From Diadema setosum (Eukaryota; Echinodermata; Echinoidea; Diadematoida; Diadematidae): 64,000 nucleotides of DNA. Numbering within the stretch: the stretch's first letter is position 1; each line of letters opens with the position of its first letter. Positions 1 to 13,000 of this stretch are shown piece by piece. The notes under the pieces are model-generated. The model saw nothing but the letters and a program-made list of their open reading frames with translations. It did not search any database and was not told the DNA's origin. The stretch is from NCBI RefSeq assembly GCF_964275005.1, contig NC_092686.1, positions 11,901,032 through 11,965,031 on the forward strand. The letters are read 5' to 3'. Position numbers and translations under genes: made by a program.

Positions 1-448
1 GGCGAGTGTCCTCATATACGTCATGCGTCATTCGATCTGGGCATGCTATAATACCGACGTGTACGTTCAGGAAATCAAAAGAAATGACTTACGTACAACT
101 TAACACAATGCTCACTTGTATCGCTGTAATGAGGAGTGAAATCGGACTGACGAAACTGTCAAGGTTTCATCGGAAAATAGACTGAAAATAAGACAACCAT
201 GAAATTTCTGTATTTTCCAAGGTTCCACAAATCTGTAAGACATTAGTCGCAACCACCGTAAAACTGATTTGAAGAGGTGATATCACCTGTTAGTCTTCCC
301 ATGTTATACAACGCTTCACTCAATTTCTTTCTCCAATGAATTGATGAAAATTCTACTAATCTAGCTGGTTATCTGACTTACTCTCTTTATCGAAGTCATT
401 GTGAATGTGGTGTAGAATCGTACGTTCAGTAAATAATTTTGTTCCACT

Positions 449-767
449 TTAAAGGGATGGTATAGTTTTGACTGAGATGGGACTTCTGGTTTCCATCTTT
501 TATGTTAGATTATGAGAATTTCCTTTTAAAATGTGAAGGAGTATTGTTCTAATATGTGGGGTGCTTTATTTTACTGTGTTTTTTGGATATTTTAACAGCC
601 ATTTATTCAAACCGACTTTCTTCAAAGAAACTTTGAATTCCCCTTAGAATTGTGTACTCTTTAACATTATATCATTTTTTTCATGAGGTGTTTTCTAAGT
701 ATCTTGCAAAAAAAAAAAAGTTAAAAGCTGAATTCTCATCTCAGCTGATACTGTACTGCCCCTTTGA
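449..767. mobile_element. TTAA-type MITE with imperfect terminal inverted repeats
   Basis: The left end starts TTAAAGGGATGGTATAG and continues to a GACTGAGATG motif. The right end, read in reverse, starts TCAAAGGGGCAGTACAG and reaches AGCTGAGATGAGAATTC. About 35 bp match imperfectly and no ORF lies inside. The TTAAAGGG terminus recurs in other elements of this window (3798, 57730). Confidence 0.55.
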
Positions 768-3700
768 CCAGTGGCAATAGGAGTCCTTCATTGGTGGAAG
801 TATATTGGCACGCCCTCAACGAATTCCACTGAAGAAGAATGAAAGTTGGCTGCACGATACCAACACACGTCACGCACTCAAACGAGCCGGCTCTAAGTCT
901 ACAATTAGGTGATGAAAAATGCGAACATGATCTTTGAATTCCCTTTAATTATTCAAGAGTACTATTGGGGTCGTTCAGTTGGCGTGCGACTGGAAATCGC
1001 TGACGATACAAAGATAAGATAATTTAAATCATTACAAATTATGATTAAACAGGAATCAAGTATAGTGTAGTTTGGTTGTATATACCTGCTATATGCCAGC
1101 TATAGTATCTTTCTAATATATCGTTGCCATTGTAGAGTAGACGACCTTCTCCTGTATACCTTCATATCCTTCATGACACACTGTGATTTATGTAATAGCC
1201 CTACGTATCTCCAAGGCAAAAAAGTGAGCCGATGACATAATCCATCTCGATTAGAACACCATGCATGTGATTGCCATTAAATATTAACGTTTTGTGAAAA
1301 CATGTGTTAAACTTATAAAATTCGATAACATTCTCATTAATATTCCTTTCACATTTCGATGAAACTTCCACCACCTGTTAGAGTTTACTCTATGATATCT
1401 TTATGGGGGCGAACTTGCACGCGAAATCGGGAGTGGCTTTTTGCTCTAGGTGGTATGAGCTTGCAAGTTTCGCTTATCCGAACAATCCAATTTAAAAGTT
1501 TCGTCTACACGTTTCAAAGCGTGCGCCACGAGCGTGCGCAGGAATCCAGCTCGACTATTTTATAGTACATTCACACATTTGGTCGCAATTTAAATTCCGA
1601 CGCAAACACCGGATTTTTATGTGTGTGCACAAAATAATCGCGTGAGATTCAAATCGCGATACGTCCATCACCAGAAGTGCGACGAAACATACGGCAACAA
1701 CCCAACACCCAAGAACTCTAGCGCTGGGAGGGGGGGGGGATCATCGCAATACAATTATCGCTTTCAATACCCCTTGTGCTGCGCTTTGCTCGCAGGCTGG
1801 CAAGCTCGCGTGAGCACTTTTCTTTTTTCGCTGATGTCTAGAAACTATTGTCTATAATAGAGATTACCTAATCCTCCCAATCCCTCTTGTGTCACTATGA
1901 CGTTTCTGTTGAACTGAGGCACATTACGACGCCTGAGTGGGCTTGCGAACTCTACAACTGCACCTCGTTAACATAACTGGTTGAGGGGCTTAAAGTTGCA
2001 CAAAACTTTCATTTGCCCAGTGCTAATCTATCATCTGAGTGCGGTAAATCTGTCCAGGTCAATTTTCTACGGATGACTGAATGTTGATTAAAAATCTTGA
2101 CAAGCGACGCTGTATAAATGCCTGGTACTGGTAGGCTTAACGGCTATGATTTATCAGAATATCTCGAGTACTGCTTTTCCATCATGAAATAAAGCTTAAA
2201 TACAGATCTATCACGCCAATCTTTCTTGATGAATCATATTCTTACAGCAGAAAATCATAGAACTTATTGGGCACGAGAAAACGAGATGATAGTAGAGGGA
2301 ATAGAGGAATACTGTACTAGAGGGAAGAGATGGTAGCGAGACTGGCAGTGGGAGAGCCGAGGGTAAGAAAAAAGAAACTTAAAATGCAAGGGGGTGCTGC
2401 TGAAACTTCTACGTTGTAATAGCGAGCCAGTGGCATAATATCGAGTCAAAAAGGGCCCAAGGTTTCGATTCTAGAAGATGACAAAAATGAAAAGTATGTA
2501 TACACATAATTTATTATATCGACCACAGGTACATGAAGTGTATGATACCACAGGTTTATCGCAGGTTGCCCACCCTCGAGTTTAAGAATCACCACTTGCC
2601 TTACAATACTATCCCTTTGTGTTTGCTCATTAATATTTTTGTTGCTTTAATTCCCCTTCTTACCCAATTGGCTCCCTGCTTTTGACACCTACAAAATAAC
2701 ACGAGTTTTGTATTTCTTATCAAGACACATTGCATTTTGAAAGACTACCTATTCATGTTCAAACTTGTATATCATTTGAATATTCCAAGAAGCAGTGTAA
2801 ATGTCTAAGCTTTGACTTTTAACCTTGATCTTGCCGTCCACTTTATATTTTTCAATCTCCCTTTTGACCCAATATACTTTGCAGAATCTAGTACATGTAC
2901 TATCATAGGGATATGGGTGGGGGATAGGGGTAACAAATGGATCACTAACCACTGATCCTTCAACCCTTTGTGATAGTTTAACTGGTTTTGATAAATGTAT
3001 ATTCCATACATTCTTAATAAATGTATATTATTTACATGTTTGTGTGATGTATAATATTCTATATTCTTACCTTTGTATTGTATTGTATTGTTATGGGATG
3101 TAAAATTTCAATGTTTCATGTACATGTAATACAAAGCTCTCTTGCAAAGCAAGTTTTTAATGTACTGAAGAGACCACATTGAATAAGGAACACAAAATAA
3201 ATATTTTCTCTTTCCCAAACCATTACAAACTGACATATGGTTGGTTCATTGAAGATATGTACATAATGTAAAATGGTAAGAGCAGTTTGACAGAATGCCA
3301 GTCATAAAGCTGTAAGTGAATTCCATCCATTAGTATTTAAAATGCTGATTAAAATATGATGTCATTGGATCAGATCGACAGTAAACTGAGCGACAAATAT
3401 AAACAGATGATTTTTTGTTCTAACGTACACATGGTAAAGAACACACGACGCTGAATTTAGGTTTTAAATAATCTGTTCGTTAAGAGCAAGCACATGTATT
3501 CATACTTTATTCATAGTCATCATCTTTCTTACATAATGAATAAACTTCTGATTTATCAGGTTGCATACACAAGAGACGCGTACAATGTACTTCCTAATGT
3601 TTCAAAACTCTGTCTGCTACCCTGGAGCATTGCATGTCCAATACTATGTCAGTCATATGGTACAACCACTCTTTTACATGTATATGTTTAAAAAAGAGCA

Positions 3701-3797
3701 CAAAGCACAACTACAAAAATTACAAAAATCTTTTGTGCATGGAGCCATACCAGTTGTCTAAAAGTAAAAGTTGGTTTCATTGTGCAATACATGTCAA

Positions 3798-4089
3798 TTA
3801 AAGGGAATGGCTAGTAACTGATCAGTGGAAATCAGTGGGAATGCTGTTGCTATTATTTGCTTCAGAATGGTTTCATATTCAAGTAATGTGCAGTATAATG
3901 TTTCCAGGTTAGCATGCCTGTACAGTGACGGGGCATTAAACTGCACAATACTTCAATATGAGACTGTTTTGAAGCAAATAATTTTCACACAACAATAGAT
4001 ATATAATATACTCTTAAATGAATCCCACAAGAATTGGAACAATCATCCCCCAGCATTCCCACTGATCAGTTACTAGCCATCCCCTTTAA
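3798..4089. mobile_element. TTAA-flanked fold-back MITE
   Basis: Both ends carry TTAA followed by AAGGG(A/G)ATGGCTAGTAAC, then CTGATCAGTGG; the arms match over about 39 bp apart from a 10-bp local duplication (ATCAGTGG) in the left arm. The inner sequences (TTGCTTCA.AA and TCATATT.AAGTA) are also inverted copies, so nearly the whole 292 bp is palindromic. It has no coding capacity. Confidence 0.75.
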
Positions 4090-4177
4090 TCCTTTGTGTG
4101 CTTTTGGGTGCTGATTGGTACAGAAAAGCCAATAGCATTCTACACACTGTACAAAGTCCTGGCACATAAAGGGTTAA
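4086..4177. mobile_element. Short TTAA-ended MITE (92 bp), abutting the previous one
   Basis: The left end is TTAATCCTTTGTGTGC and the right end in reverse is TTAACCCTTTATGTGCC. The left TTAA is shared with the right TTAA of the 3798-4089 element, so the two insertions are exactly adjacent. The terminus resembles the element ends near 49491 and 49767. Confidence 0.55.
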
Positions 4178-4501
4178 ACTTATGCGATATCAACCACCTA
4201 CTCAAAATCTCTTGTACTCTATCTAATGAGCACAGCATTTATGATATGCCATTGGAGAGCATGGAGGTGATATCAACATGTTAAGTAAACCGACAGTAAA
4301 ATGTGTCACAAACTTCCCCTTCCCAGCGCACTGATTAGATCATTGGTCATTGAACTGCAGGTATACGCAATGTGGGTGTAGTCAATCCTCTTGCTGGATG
4401 CATCTTTGGAAGCTAAAAAGCTGACAACTCCTGAACCTGAAGAGTACTCAAACTTCTTTAAGCACCTTTCAGATCTCTAAGGTAATCTATTCTGTAATTA
4501 G

Positions 4502-4894
4502 AGAGTGGGAGAGCTGACTCTAAAGGTAGGAATCTCATCCAACAAAGCCACAAGACACTTTACAGTTGTATTTTGAAATTGCTACTTGCACTACATGTAA
4601 AGTGGACTCCCGTTATATCGAAGTCCTCAGATCGGCAGTTTCCTTTCATTATATTGAAAATTTGTTATTACCGAACAAATAAACAATAAAAATACATAGA
4701 AAGGATAATGGTGAGGCCTGAATTTTTACTTCGTTGTAACCGGAATTTCATTACATCCGTGTTCGTCATAACAGGAGTGCACTGTAATAACAGAGTGGGA
4801 GAGCTGACTCTAGATTTCTTAAAGGTAGGAATTTCATGCAACAAGATACAAGGTACAAGATACTTTAATTTTGAATTTGCTACTTACACTACGT
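4502..4894. repeat. Local duplication (4502-4597 and 4792-4894) split by a MITE
   Basis: AGAGTGGGAGAGCTGACTCT and the following AAAGGTAGGAAT.TCAT.CAACAA, ACTTTA and GCTACTT.CACTAC motifs occur twice in direct orientation about 290 bp apart. The first copy is followed at once by the Tigger-like MITE at 4598. A tandem duplication followed by, or containing, the insertion explains the order. Confidence 0.65.
4598..4786. mobile_element. Tigger/pogo-like MITE, copy 1
   Basis: Ends are AAGTGGACTCCCGTTATA on the left and, reversed, TACAGTGCACTCCTGTTATG on the right, flanked by TA. It shares most of its interior with the copy at 5272-5461, including AACAAATAAACAATAAAAAT and CCTGAATTTTTACTTCGTTG. TA target-site duplication and this terminus suit the Tc1/mariner pogo-Tigger group. 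Non-coding. Confidence 0.65.
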
Positions 4895-5271
4895 ATTTAT
4901 TCCCAGACGTTTCATATCAGGATGATACCTTGTGCAACAACCAAAAATGAATATTAATAGATGTGAACCTTTTCATGAATGCCATTCTATGCTTCATCAT
5001 ATTCGCACTTCAATTCTATAGTTTAAAAAAAAAAAATTAAAAAACACAAACACCTGTATCCTTTCCTTAAATATTAAGCCCATGTGAACCTCACTCCAAC
5101 TTCATCATTGACAAAGGTTCGAAAGTGTTCTCCAAACTTTGTGATCATCACGGTACTTTTTTTATTAAGTTGCACAATCAAGACCTCTCTATTGGTAATT
5201 GCGAACTTCATTCCAGGTATGAGTCAAGCTCACAGTGACCTGCAACTTGGCAACTCTTGTGTGTGTTGCAA

Positions 5272-5461
5272 TACAGTGGACTCCCGTTATAACAAAGTCC
5301 TTGGGACCGGCAGTTTTCTTTCATTGTAACGAAATTTCATTATAAACAAACAAATAAACAATAAAAATACACAGAGCGGATAATGTTGCAGCCTGAATTT
5401 TTACTTCGTTGTAACTGGAATTTCGTTATAACCATGTTCGCTATAACGGGAGTGCACTGTA
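5272..5461. mobile_element. Tigger/pogo-like MITE, copy 2
   Basis: TACAGTGGACTCCCGTTATA on the left pairs with the reversed right end TACAGTGCACTCCCGTTATA; TA lies at both borders. It is 190 bp long and better preserved at the termini than copy 1. Confidence 0.7.
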
Positions 5462-6931
5462 TTGCTCTAATAATGCACATGCAGGCCTGTCAACAGTTCA
5501 TGCATGTCCTCTATTGTAGCACGACATGTAACAATAGACTGACAAGCTCGTTCCAAGTTCTACCAGGCTCTATGCCAGTCAGTGGCACAACTTTTTTGTC
5601 TTGGAAAATGATGTGCTGTAGACACTACAAGGACAACTCATCACCAGTAGCCAGTGAATGATGCAATTACATGTACGTTCTCTGAAATTATGCCATCTTC
5701 CTTTCTTCAATACATTGTATCAAAATGAATGCATCTGTCATGCATCTTCATCAACCTATCAGCTCTCATACACAAAACGTATCAGTGTTTTGGACAAAAG
5801 TCCTTTTGATAGTCACAGCGCTGGCACATTTGCATAAATTATTAGCCACTTTCACAAATAATTAGCCATTTTTTACAACAAAACAGCTGCAAAATCTCTT
5901 CTACATTCAAATGAAATTTTTTTTTTTCAAGCTTGAAGAAATTTGTGAACAGGAATAAATAAATTGATATCATAGAGTGTGAAGAGATTTGAAGTGTTCT
6001 TAATAACGCATTTTCCTATGAACATTATAAAAGTACCAAAAAATCTGTACAGGAAATTAAATACATGCACAATTCCATTGCACAAAAGCTTGCTTTGCCA
6101 ATAAATTACATATACTAGGTAAAAGCTGTCAGCTTATCAATGAGAATCATTGCCATACTCTGTAAATATATGTGATTGGTAACAGTCATAGCTTGATATT
6201 AAGTACAGGGGTTATAAAATGTCACTGATAAAGTACACTGACTGTTTGCCATGCGAATACATAACTTTACAAGACGGATATTCTCCATTGCATCTCTCTT
6301 TCCGGAAGGACTGCACATAAATTAATGTGATGGCACTACAAATATTTCGACACTTTATGGGGAAGACTTAACACCGCTTAACTCAATTTTGACAGCAGAG
6401 TTTACCTTTTTGATTAGTCCCATGTGTAGCAATTTTCACAATGTTAAAGGGTATTCAATACTCAAACATGAACTCAGCTATAATTGACCTTTGCAATGAA
6501 TATGAGTTATGTACCCAATTGATTTTTGAAAATGATATGCAAATTGCACACATTATCGTCTTAAAAACTAATGATATCTCTAATATGAATTAGTCACCCA
6601 TCACAGGGTCTTTAGAGCACCTCAAAATAATCACATTCGTCACTTGATGTCTGCTGCATATAGTCTCATGTTTGCCGGTACTAAAAGAGACTGGAGCAAG
6701 GACATAAGGTGGCTATGAATGGCTGTGTACTTATGGAAAATTGAATATACAAGAATAAGTATGTGTGTCCAGAGATGATATCAAATCCTGGCTGATCTGT
6801 GAGAACTTTGTGTCATCCACAATAATAAAGCAATTTTTTGAATCACTTGTTCAACATTGTCCCGATGTCCTTGCTTGCCATACCTCTCAATCCAGCATAC
6901 AAGATCTAACAAACAAAACAAATCTGGTTAC

Positions 6932-7285
6932 GCCCCAGTCACATAGACATCCCGGATCACCCCGGACCACCCCAGATCTGATCCGGGGAGAGATCCGTGT
7001 TGACGCCGGGAGGCCAACACGGCAACTTTTGGAGGTCAAAAACATCCAGCATCATCCGGGGATTGCCGTGTTGGCAGAGCAATCCGGGGTGGTCCGTGTG
7101 GCTGCCGTGTAGCTGCCGTGTTGATCCGTGTAGATGCCGTGTTTGTCCGTGTAGACGCCGCGCTCTTCCGGCCTTATCCATGTAGCTGCCGTGTTGATAC
7201 CATGTGTACAGTCATACCAAAATCCCGGATCTCCCCGGATCACCGTGTAGATCCTTGAGCATCCGTGTTTATATGTGACTGGGGC
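6932..7285. mobile_element. MITE with GCCCCAGTCACATA ends and internal CCGTGTAG repeats
   Basis: A perfect 14-bp inverted repeat, GCCCCAGTCACATA, bounds 354 bp. The inside is GC-rich and filled with degenerate repeats of CCGTGT(A/T)G and ATCCGGGG, in contrast with the AT-rich flanks. No clear target-site duplication or ORF family was seen, so the superfamily is unassigned. Confidence 0.65.
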
Positions 7286-8309
7286 ATTAGCCACACAGAT
7301 TTTTCAGCCTAATGTGTGCATACATTTGTAACAGCAATCTTAGATTCAGTTAAGTTAACTACCATACATTTAGCATATGGACTTACATTTTACTATCTGT
7401 GAACAACTAATATATCTTCTTATGGACTTCAGAAAAGGGAAATAAATTTTGGCACCATTGAGCGCAATTTCAGTTCAATTTACATGATTTTCAATCATCT
7501 CCATCCACTGCTAAACATCTAAAGACCGTCTTCTATGACTAAATATCTATCACAAGAGAAAAAAAACATGGTTCAACGATATCATATGAAAGGCAAGGAT
7601 TGACATCAGCATACAATGTTTCATACAATAAAAAAAAAAGGAGTGCCTACTGTCTCATTTAGAGTTAACAATAGATATTTGGGATGAGCAAATATTATGC
7701 ATACTGCACACTCTTTTCCAAGCACTAACACGCTGCGAAATGCCACATATATTGACACAGGTACAAATGTATTTGATTCTACTTACTCACTGAAGTTTAG
7801 GTGTTTGTGGTGTATCAAGAGAGAAATTCCACAATTCTGCCTATAGATACACAAGGTAATGAGCTTTCCAATCTAATACACTGTACAGGTACTCAGATAG
7901 TGTTAACAGCAGCAAGGACAGAACTATAAAAAAATATAAAATAAAACAATGGCATTTGAAGAACATTTGATTGTCACACACCTCAAAAGTGTTGAATTGA
8001 AAGCATAAAACATAGACACTCAGACAGTTAATAACTTATAAAAGTGTCCTGTTGTTATAAGCCAGCCACGATGCGAGCACGAGAAAAGCTTACACAGTGC
8101 CAAGTAATACCCAATACTTGTAATACATTCAGTCTCTCTATCTCTCTCCCTCCCTCCCCATCTACCCCCCCCCCCCTCCATTTCTCCCTCCCTCCCTCTA
8201 CCTCTCCTATGGCATTCCTTCTTCTCTTCCTCATTCATTCCTCTCTTGTGTTTTCCATCTAAATCTTATTTCACACACACCTTACTATAAAAGTCACCAC
8301 CCTTTCTCT

Positions 8310-8490
8310 CACGAGCAACTGTAAATGCAAAAATTTTCACGGTGTATTAATTTTTCGCGCATTTTGTGCTACTTTTGGCTGGGGCGAATTCTAACACCAG
8401 TGAAAAATATCTTCACAACTTTTTCTGCACATACTGAATGGGTTGACAATTGTGCAGCGTGAATTCAAGAACCCACAAATATGTGTTTTA
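8310..8490. repeat. Dispersed repeat, copy 1
   Basis: AAATTTTCAC, TTTTGTGCTACTTT, GCTGG.GC.CGAATTCTAA, then later CAAGAACCCACAAATAT are shared in order with 11995-12315, where the right part is separated by extra sequence. Non-coding. Confidence 0.5.
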
Positions 8491-9508
8491 GCTGCTCAGC
8501 ATGTAAAATTAATCACGGAAAAATATGGACGTTTGCAGTAATCCGAACAGAATATATTTTTTTTTCTGTGCTAAGAGGTGGGGGGTTCCATCTTCAGGAA
8601 ATCCTGTTCCAAGAAAACTCCAGTCACACACTAACAGCATCCACAGCAGTGAGATTAGTCCACTACATTTACATGGAATGCAAAAAATACCTTACATCAG
8701 AGGACTAATGCTTACATTTATGGCAAGATGGCGAACAGGCTCCCAAGCCACACAGTATGTGGTGGCATAACATTTCATTGCTATATCTGCGATTTGGATA
8801 AGTTATGGAAATGTAATATGTATAAAGAGATTGGCTCAATTTTACATCTAGACGAATAATATAATGCGCTAAATTTGTTAATTGCATATGGTGTTCACTT
8901 CAGAGCAGGATGCGGGTTTTCGGGAAGATAATGCTACACTGTATCTTCTTTTTCCATTTTTTTTTTCCCTCTTTGAAGGAGGAAAAATGGTGGAAGTTCA
9001 AGTTTTTACAGCTTTATGATCAGCCTCAATAACAGATCTGCTAGTAAAATGAGTAAACATCTCTGTAGAGAATAAACTGAGACTTCAGATGTCAAATTGA
9101 CCAAACATCATTTTGAAAGCGTGAAGCTGTCTAAAGTCATGCTGTCAAGACATGTATACAAGAAACTGAGTCCACCAGTAATGAGAGTTCCTACGTGATG
9201 CCTTCCGCAAGTACATTGTGCAGCTAAAATACAATTGGGTCATTGAGATTTTTAGCTGACAATAAAGGGTTAGCCAAAACTACACTCTGCAATACAGGAT
9301 GAAGACTGCACGGTATGTGTGTGTAGAATATTTACTTGCAATAAATTATGTGATAAATACATCATAGCATTAATGCACAGAGGATTAACTTGGTCTTTAA
9401 AAAAAAATGTTTTAAAAAGTCAGCCTTAGCATCAAACTTCACAAACACTGACAAGTCTTTCTACACTTGATACATTTCCATGACGAGGCCACCAACCAAC
9501 CCACGTCC

Positions 9509-10056
9509 CTACGACTTGACCAGCTTGAAACCGTGGCCGGTGTTGATCACTTTGGGTGGGAGCCACATTAGCTTCCATCGCCGTATGCAGTGCAGGCATG
9601 ACGAGCACAGAGACAGGACGTCGAGGGCGCTGGGCAGCTGGAGGAGCTTGATGAGAGGGTGCGTGGCCCGCGGGAAGTTGCTCTGCCAGTGGCTCTCCAT
9701 TTCAGCCTCCGTGGGCTGGTGGAAGACAAACTCCCCCCAGCGCCCTGACACCGCATAACTAGCCTTGATACGCCGCCCTTGCTCATGCCACGTGATGTCA
9801 GTCTCCTTGGTGCAGTTGAAGTCGACCCACTCTTTGGTGAAGTCGCCCACAGAGGTCGTGACCCCTGTCTCTGGATCCGTCGACTTGCTCAGGACGGAGG
9901 TCTGTATCGCCAGGAAGTTGTCCCCGTCTTTCTGGACGCGCTTGGGCCAGTCACCACTCGTCCGCGTGTCCATCATTATGATGAGCCTTGAGCCACTCTG
10001 CTGGTCAAGTGATGACCATAGCTCCAACAGACTGTCAAATTTTAATATTCCATTAT
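9509..10056 (-). CDS. TMEM168: TMEM168 coding exon 3 (residues 514-695, stop TAG)
   Basis: The acceptor is CCCCACAG|ATAATGG. The exon encodes SRLIIMMDTRTSGDW, the conserved GDFTKEWVDFNC block and the C-terminal FKLVKS, then TAG at 9509-9511. Confidence 0.93.
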
Positions 10057-13000
10057 CTGTGGGGATAATGAGATAACATCATAAAAATACCACGCAAACA
10101 CCTGATTACATACAGGAAGTATTCATTTGTAACCATCCAGACATCATTCATAGAGCATAACAATGTGTGACACTCTTTACTACAGTAGGAAGGTCCAGTT
10201 TCATATAAACACTAAGGGACAAGTAAACCAGAGCCTATGAAGAACCTATGAAGAGTTTAAATGTCAAAAGCGGTACATACATTTTTGTCCAATAAGAGAG
10301 CAAAACATACGCAACGTATCATATTGTTTCAACAATTTGTAAGAAGTACATTCAATAGTACAAGAGCAATATGCACATGTACTACATGTGTACAAGAAAA
10401 TATACAAAGTAAAACCTCAAGAATACATCCTTGGTGACTAATAGTAGTTTGTAAATGGGGGTCAAGGGAGCAAGTTGTACCTCAGAGAATTGTAAGCCAG
10501 ACAAAATTGCAAATACTGAAGGAAAAACTACGACTGCATGTTCTTACCTGTCACTTGCGAGAAAGTTATCATCAGTCAGACAACATGCAGACTGACTTTA
10601 CCAGTACACAGAGTCATTGCCTAGGAACATTGATGGTACACTAAGGCACCATTTTATAAAAGATGTTAGGATAGCAACTCTTGCTGGACTAGCAACTTCC
10701 AATAGCAAGAGCAAATTAGGAAGTTGGATTCTTGTCGTTACCGTGAAAATTGCCATTTCAGCACGAGTTGCTATCACATCAACTTTTTACACTTGTATGA
10801 AAGAGGCCCAGGAGAAGCTAATACTAGTAGACTGTCCATTGAATTGAACTGAATTGAATTTATTTTCCAGACTCATTGCAATATACTATATACAACCTGC
10901 AATACCAGTTTAAATTGGTCACAAATAACAAAGACAAACATAATACATGTAATGTCCATTCATATTAATGTGGTCACTCTCACCTGCCAATGCCCAGTCC
11001 CCATTGGGATGAACATGACCACTGTAGTACACAAAGTAGGTGTCAAAGCGCGGTCCGTCGCTGGTGGCCCGAGATAAGAAGCTCCTCAGCTTCATGTCCA
11101 GAGCGTCCGTGGTCAGCCCACTGGTGGAGAAGTCACAGCTATAGGTGTCAATCATGTGATAGAGGAAGAAGCGCTGGATAGTGTTCAGGAGACCCATGGA
11201 GCGGTTACTGTGCTCCTCAGCGGCACTCATCGGCAGCGGCATCGCCGACCCATCAGCCCTGTGGATGGACACAACAGCTATAGCTTTAATTGACTACTGT
11301 AAATGTGACCGTGCACCTCAAAACGAACATAAAGTCGCACACACTGATTTTGCGTGAGGACTGAAAATAAGTGAAATGGGTCAACCTAGCCAAACTTGAC
11401 TTTTTCATATTTTCTGAAAGAGCGGGTCTTCTTTTACATTATGCTAAAATTTGGTATCATAAAACGGGCAGGAAAGTGTGTTTTTTTTTGGCAGTTTATC
11501 TCGAACATTTTTGGTAGAATAGTGTGATTAGGTGTGTCTTTAGAATCCCTTTTTCATTTCTGAAAAACCTTGTCCACACTCTTCACTTTCAACTCTAATA
11601 ACTTTGGAAAGGATAGTGCTACTGCTTTGAAAGTTGGCATTAATTATGGACAGAATGTGTTAATGAGGCATGCTTAATTTCAGTTTAATCTGATAATCCC
11701 TTCATTGTTGTTACTCTGGTGGTTTACTTCCTGTTTTTTGTCCCATTCATCGCACAGCCAGCACGGTTTGGTAAAGATTAAGCGCTTGAATAGACACTAC
11801 TTCAGAGCCTCTTTTCTCAGTTCACACTTTTCCTGAGTATGCGCTTTCTTTCCAATATTTAGATAGGTTAGGAGAGTCCATTTGATTTGAGTTATACATC
11901 ATTTTAAAGCTTAAAGTCTGCTCTTTCAGAATATGGTCTTAACTAAAAAAAATCATGTCTGGCGACTTTTTGTTTGTTTTGAGGTGCAGGGTCACAAATG
12001 TTGAAATTTTCACAGCTTTTGTGCTACTTTATGCTGGAGCACGAATTCTAAAACCTGCAAATATGGCTTCACATTTTTTTTCTTCTTTTTTTTTTTGCAC
12101 ATTTTGAACAGATTGAATCATGGACTCCATCAACTTCTTAGCAGTACGTGTATACTGTGGATTATAAGATCTACATGGCAGTAGAATGTGTATGAGTGCA
12201 CATGTGTGTCCTACAGCAATCTGGCATCACATTCACTTTCATGCATGGAAATGTGCAATCCCACATGAGTAAGCAGCTCCATAACATGAGTTCAAGAACC
12301 CACAAATATTCTTAAAGCCCCACAGACTTTAGTATGTAAATGACCCCACCATGTCCTATCAAAATCATATGCACTTGGGTGAGGATTTTCTCATGATCTT
12401 TTATCAAAAATATACATGTATAGTGAGAGATTCCCATGTGTAGCAGGACTGAGTGAGAGGTCTTTCAGTTACCTGCAGAATGAGGATGGACCAACCACAG
12501 CATAGGAAGTGCAGGTGCCTCCCAGGGCTCCAGCCAGCTCGTACAGCAGTCCGTGCAGCATCCCCTCCATGGGCAGGACGATAAGCCAGCCCGCCATAAA
12601 GGCAGCATTGTGGTTCTGCCACATGACGGCGCCAAGGAACAGGGTGCTGAGGAGGGCGGACGCCACCAGCCGCCGGGAGATGGTGGTGAGGTAGCGCAGA
12701 CCCCGGGAGGCCATGATCACGCTCAAGCTCTTGTTGGTCTCCCCGCTGATGGAGTGGTACGCGCGGTTGCATTCACGGAGCTTGCCGATGAAGCCCCACG
12801 CCGTTATGACGAAAACCACATGGAGACTTATCCAGAGGATTCCAAACACTGCGTAGGCAGGGATGGCGAAGTACCACTCCTCATGGATAATGGTAGCTTG
12901 TCCAGCCAGCCCTAAGAACAAGAGCTGACATGTGATGGCAAGCAGGAGTATGAGTCTGTGCACCAGATGACTGCGATTAATGATGCAGTTCCATCGCTCA

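Larger units (their letters stand above)
1..9508. other. Gene-poor region downstream of TMEM168, repeat-bearing
   Basis: I see no conserved protein, spliced gene or RNA gene here. Open frames are short (up to about 115 codons), lack family resemblance and mostly overlap repeats. The block holds MITEs at 449-767, 3798-4089, 4086-4177, 4598-4786, 5272-5461 and 6932-7285, a dispersed repeat at 8310-8490 and a pyrimidine-rich tract near 8130-8210. A CpG-richer stretch at about 1350-1850 could be regulatory but nothing specific marks it. The 3' UTR of TMEM168 should begin in the right end of this block; I could not assign its poly(A) site. Confidence 0.6.
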
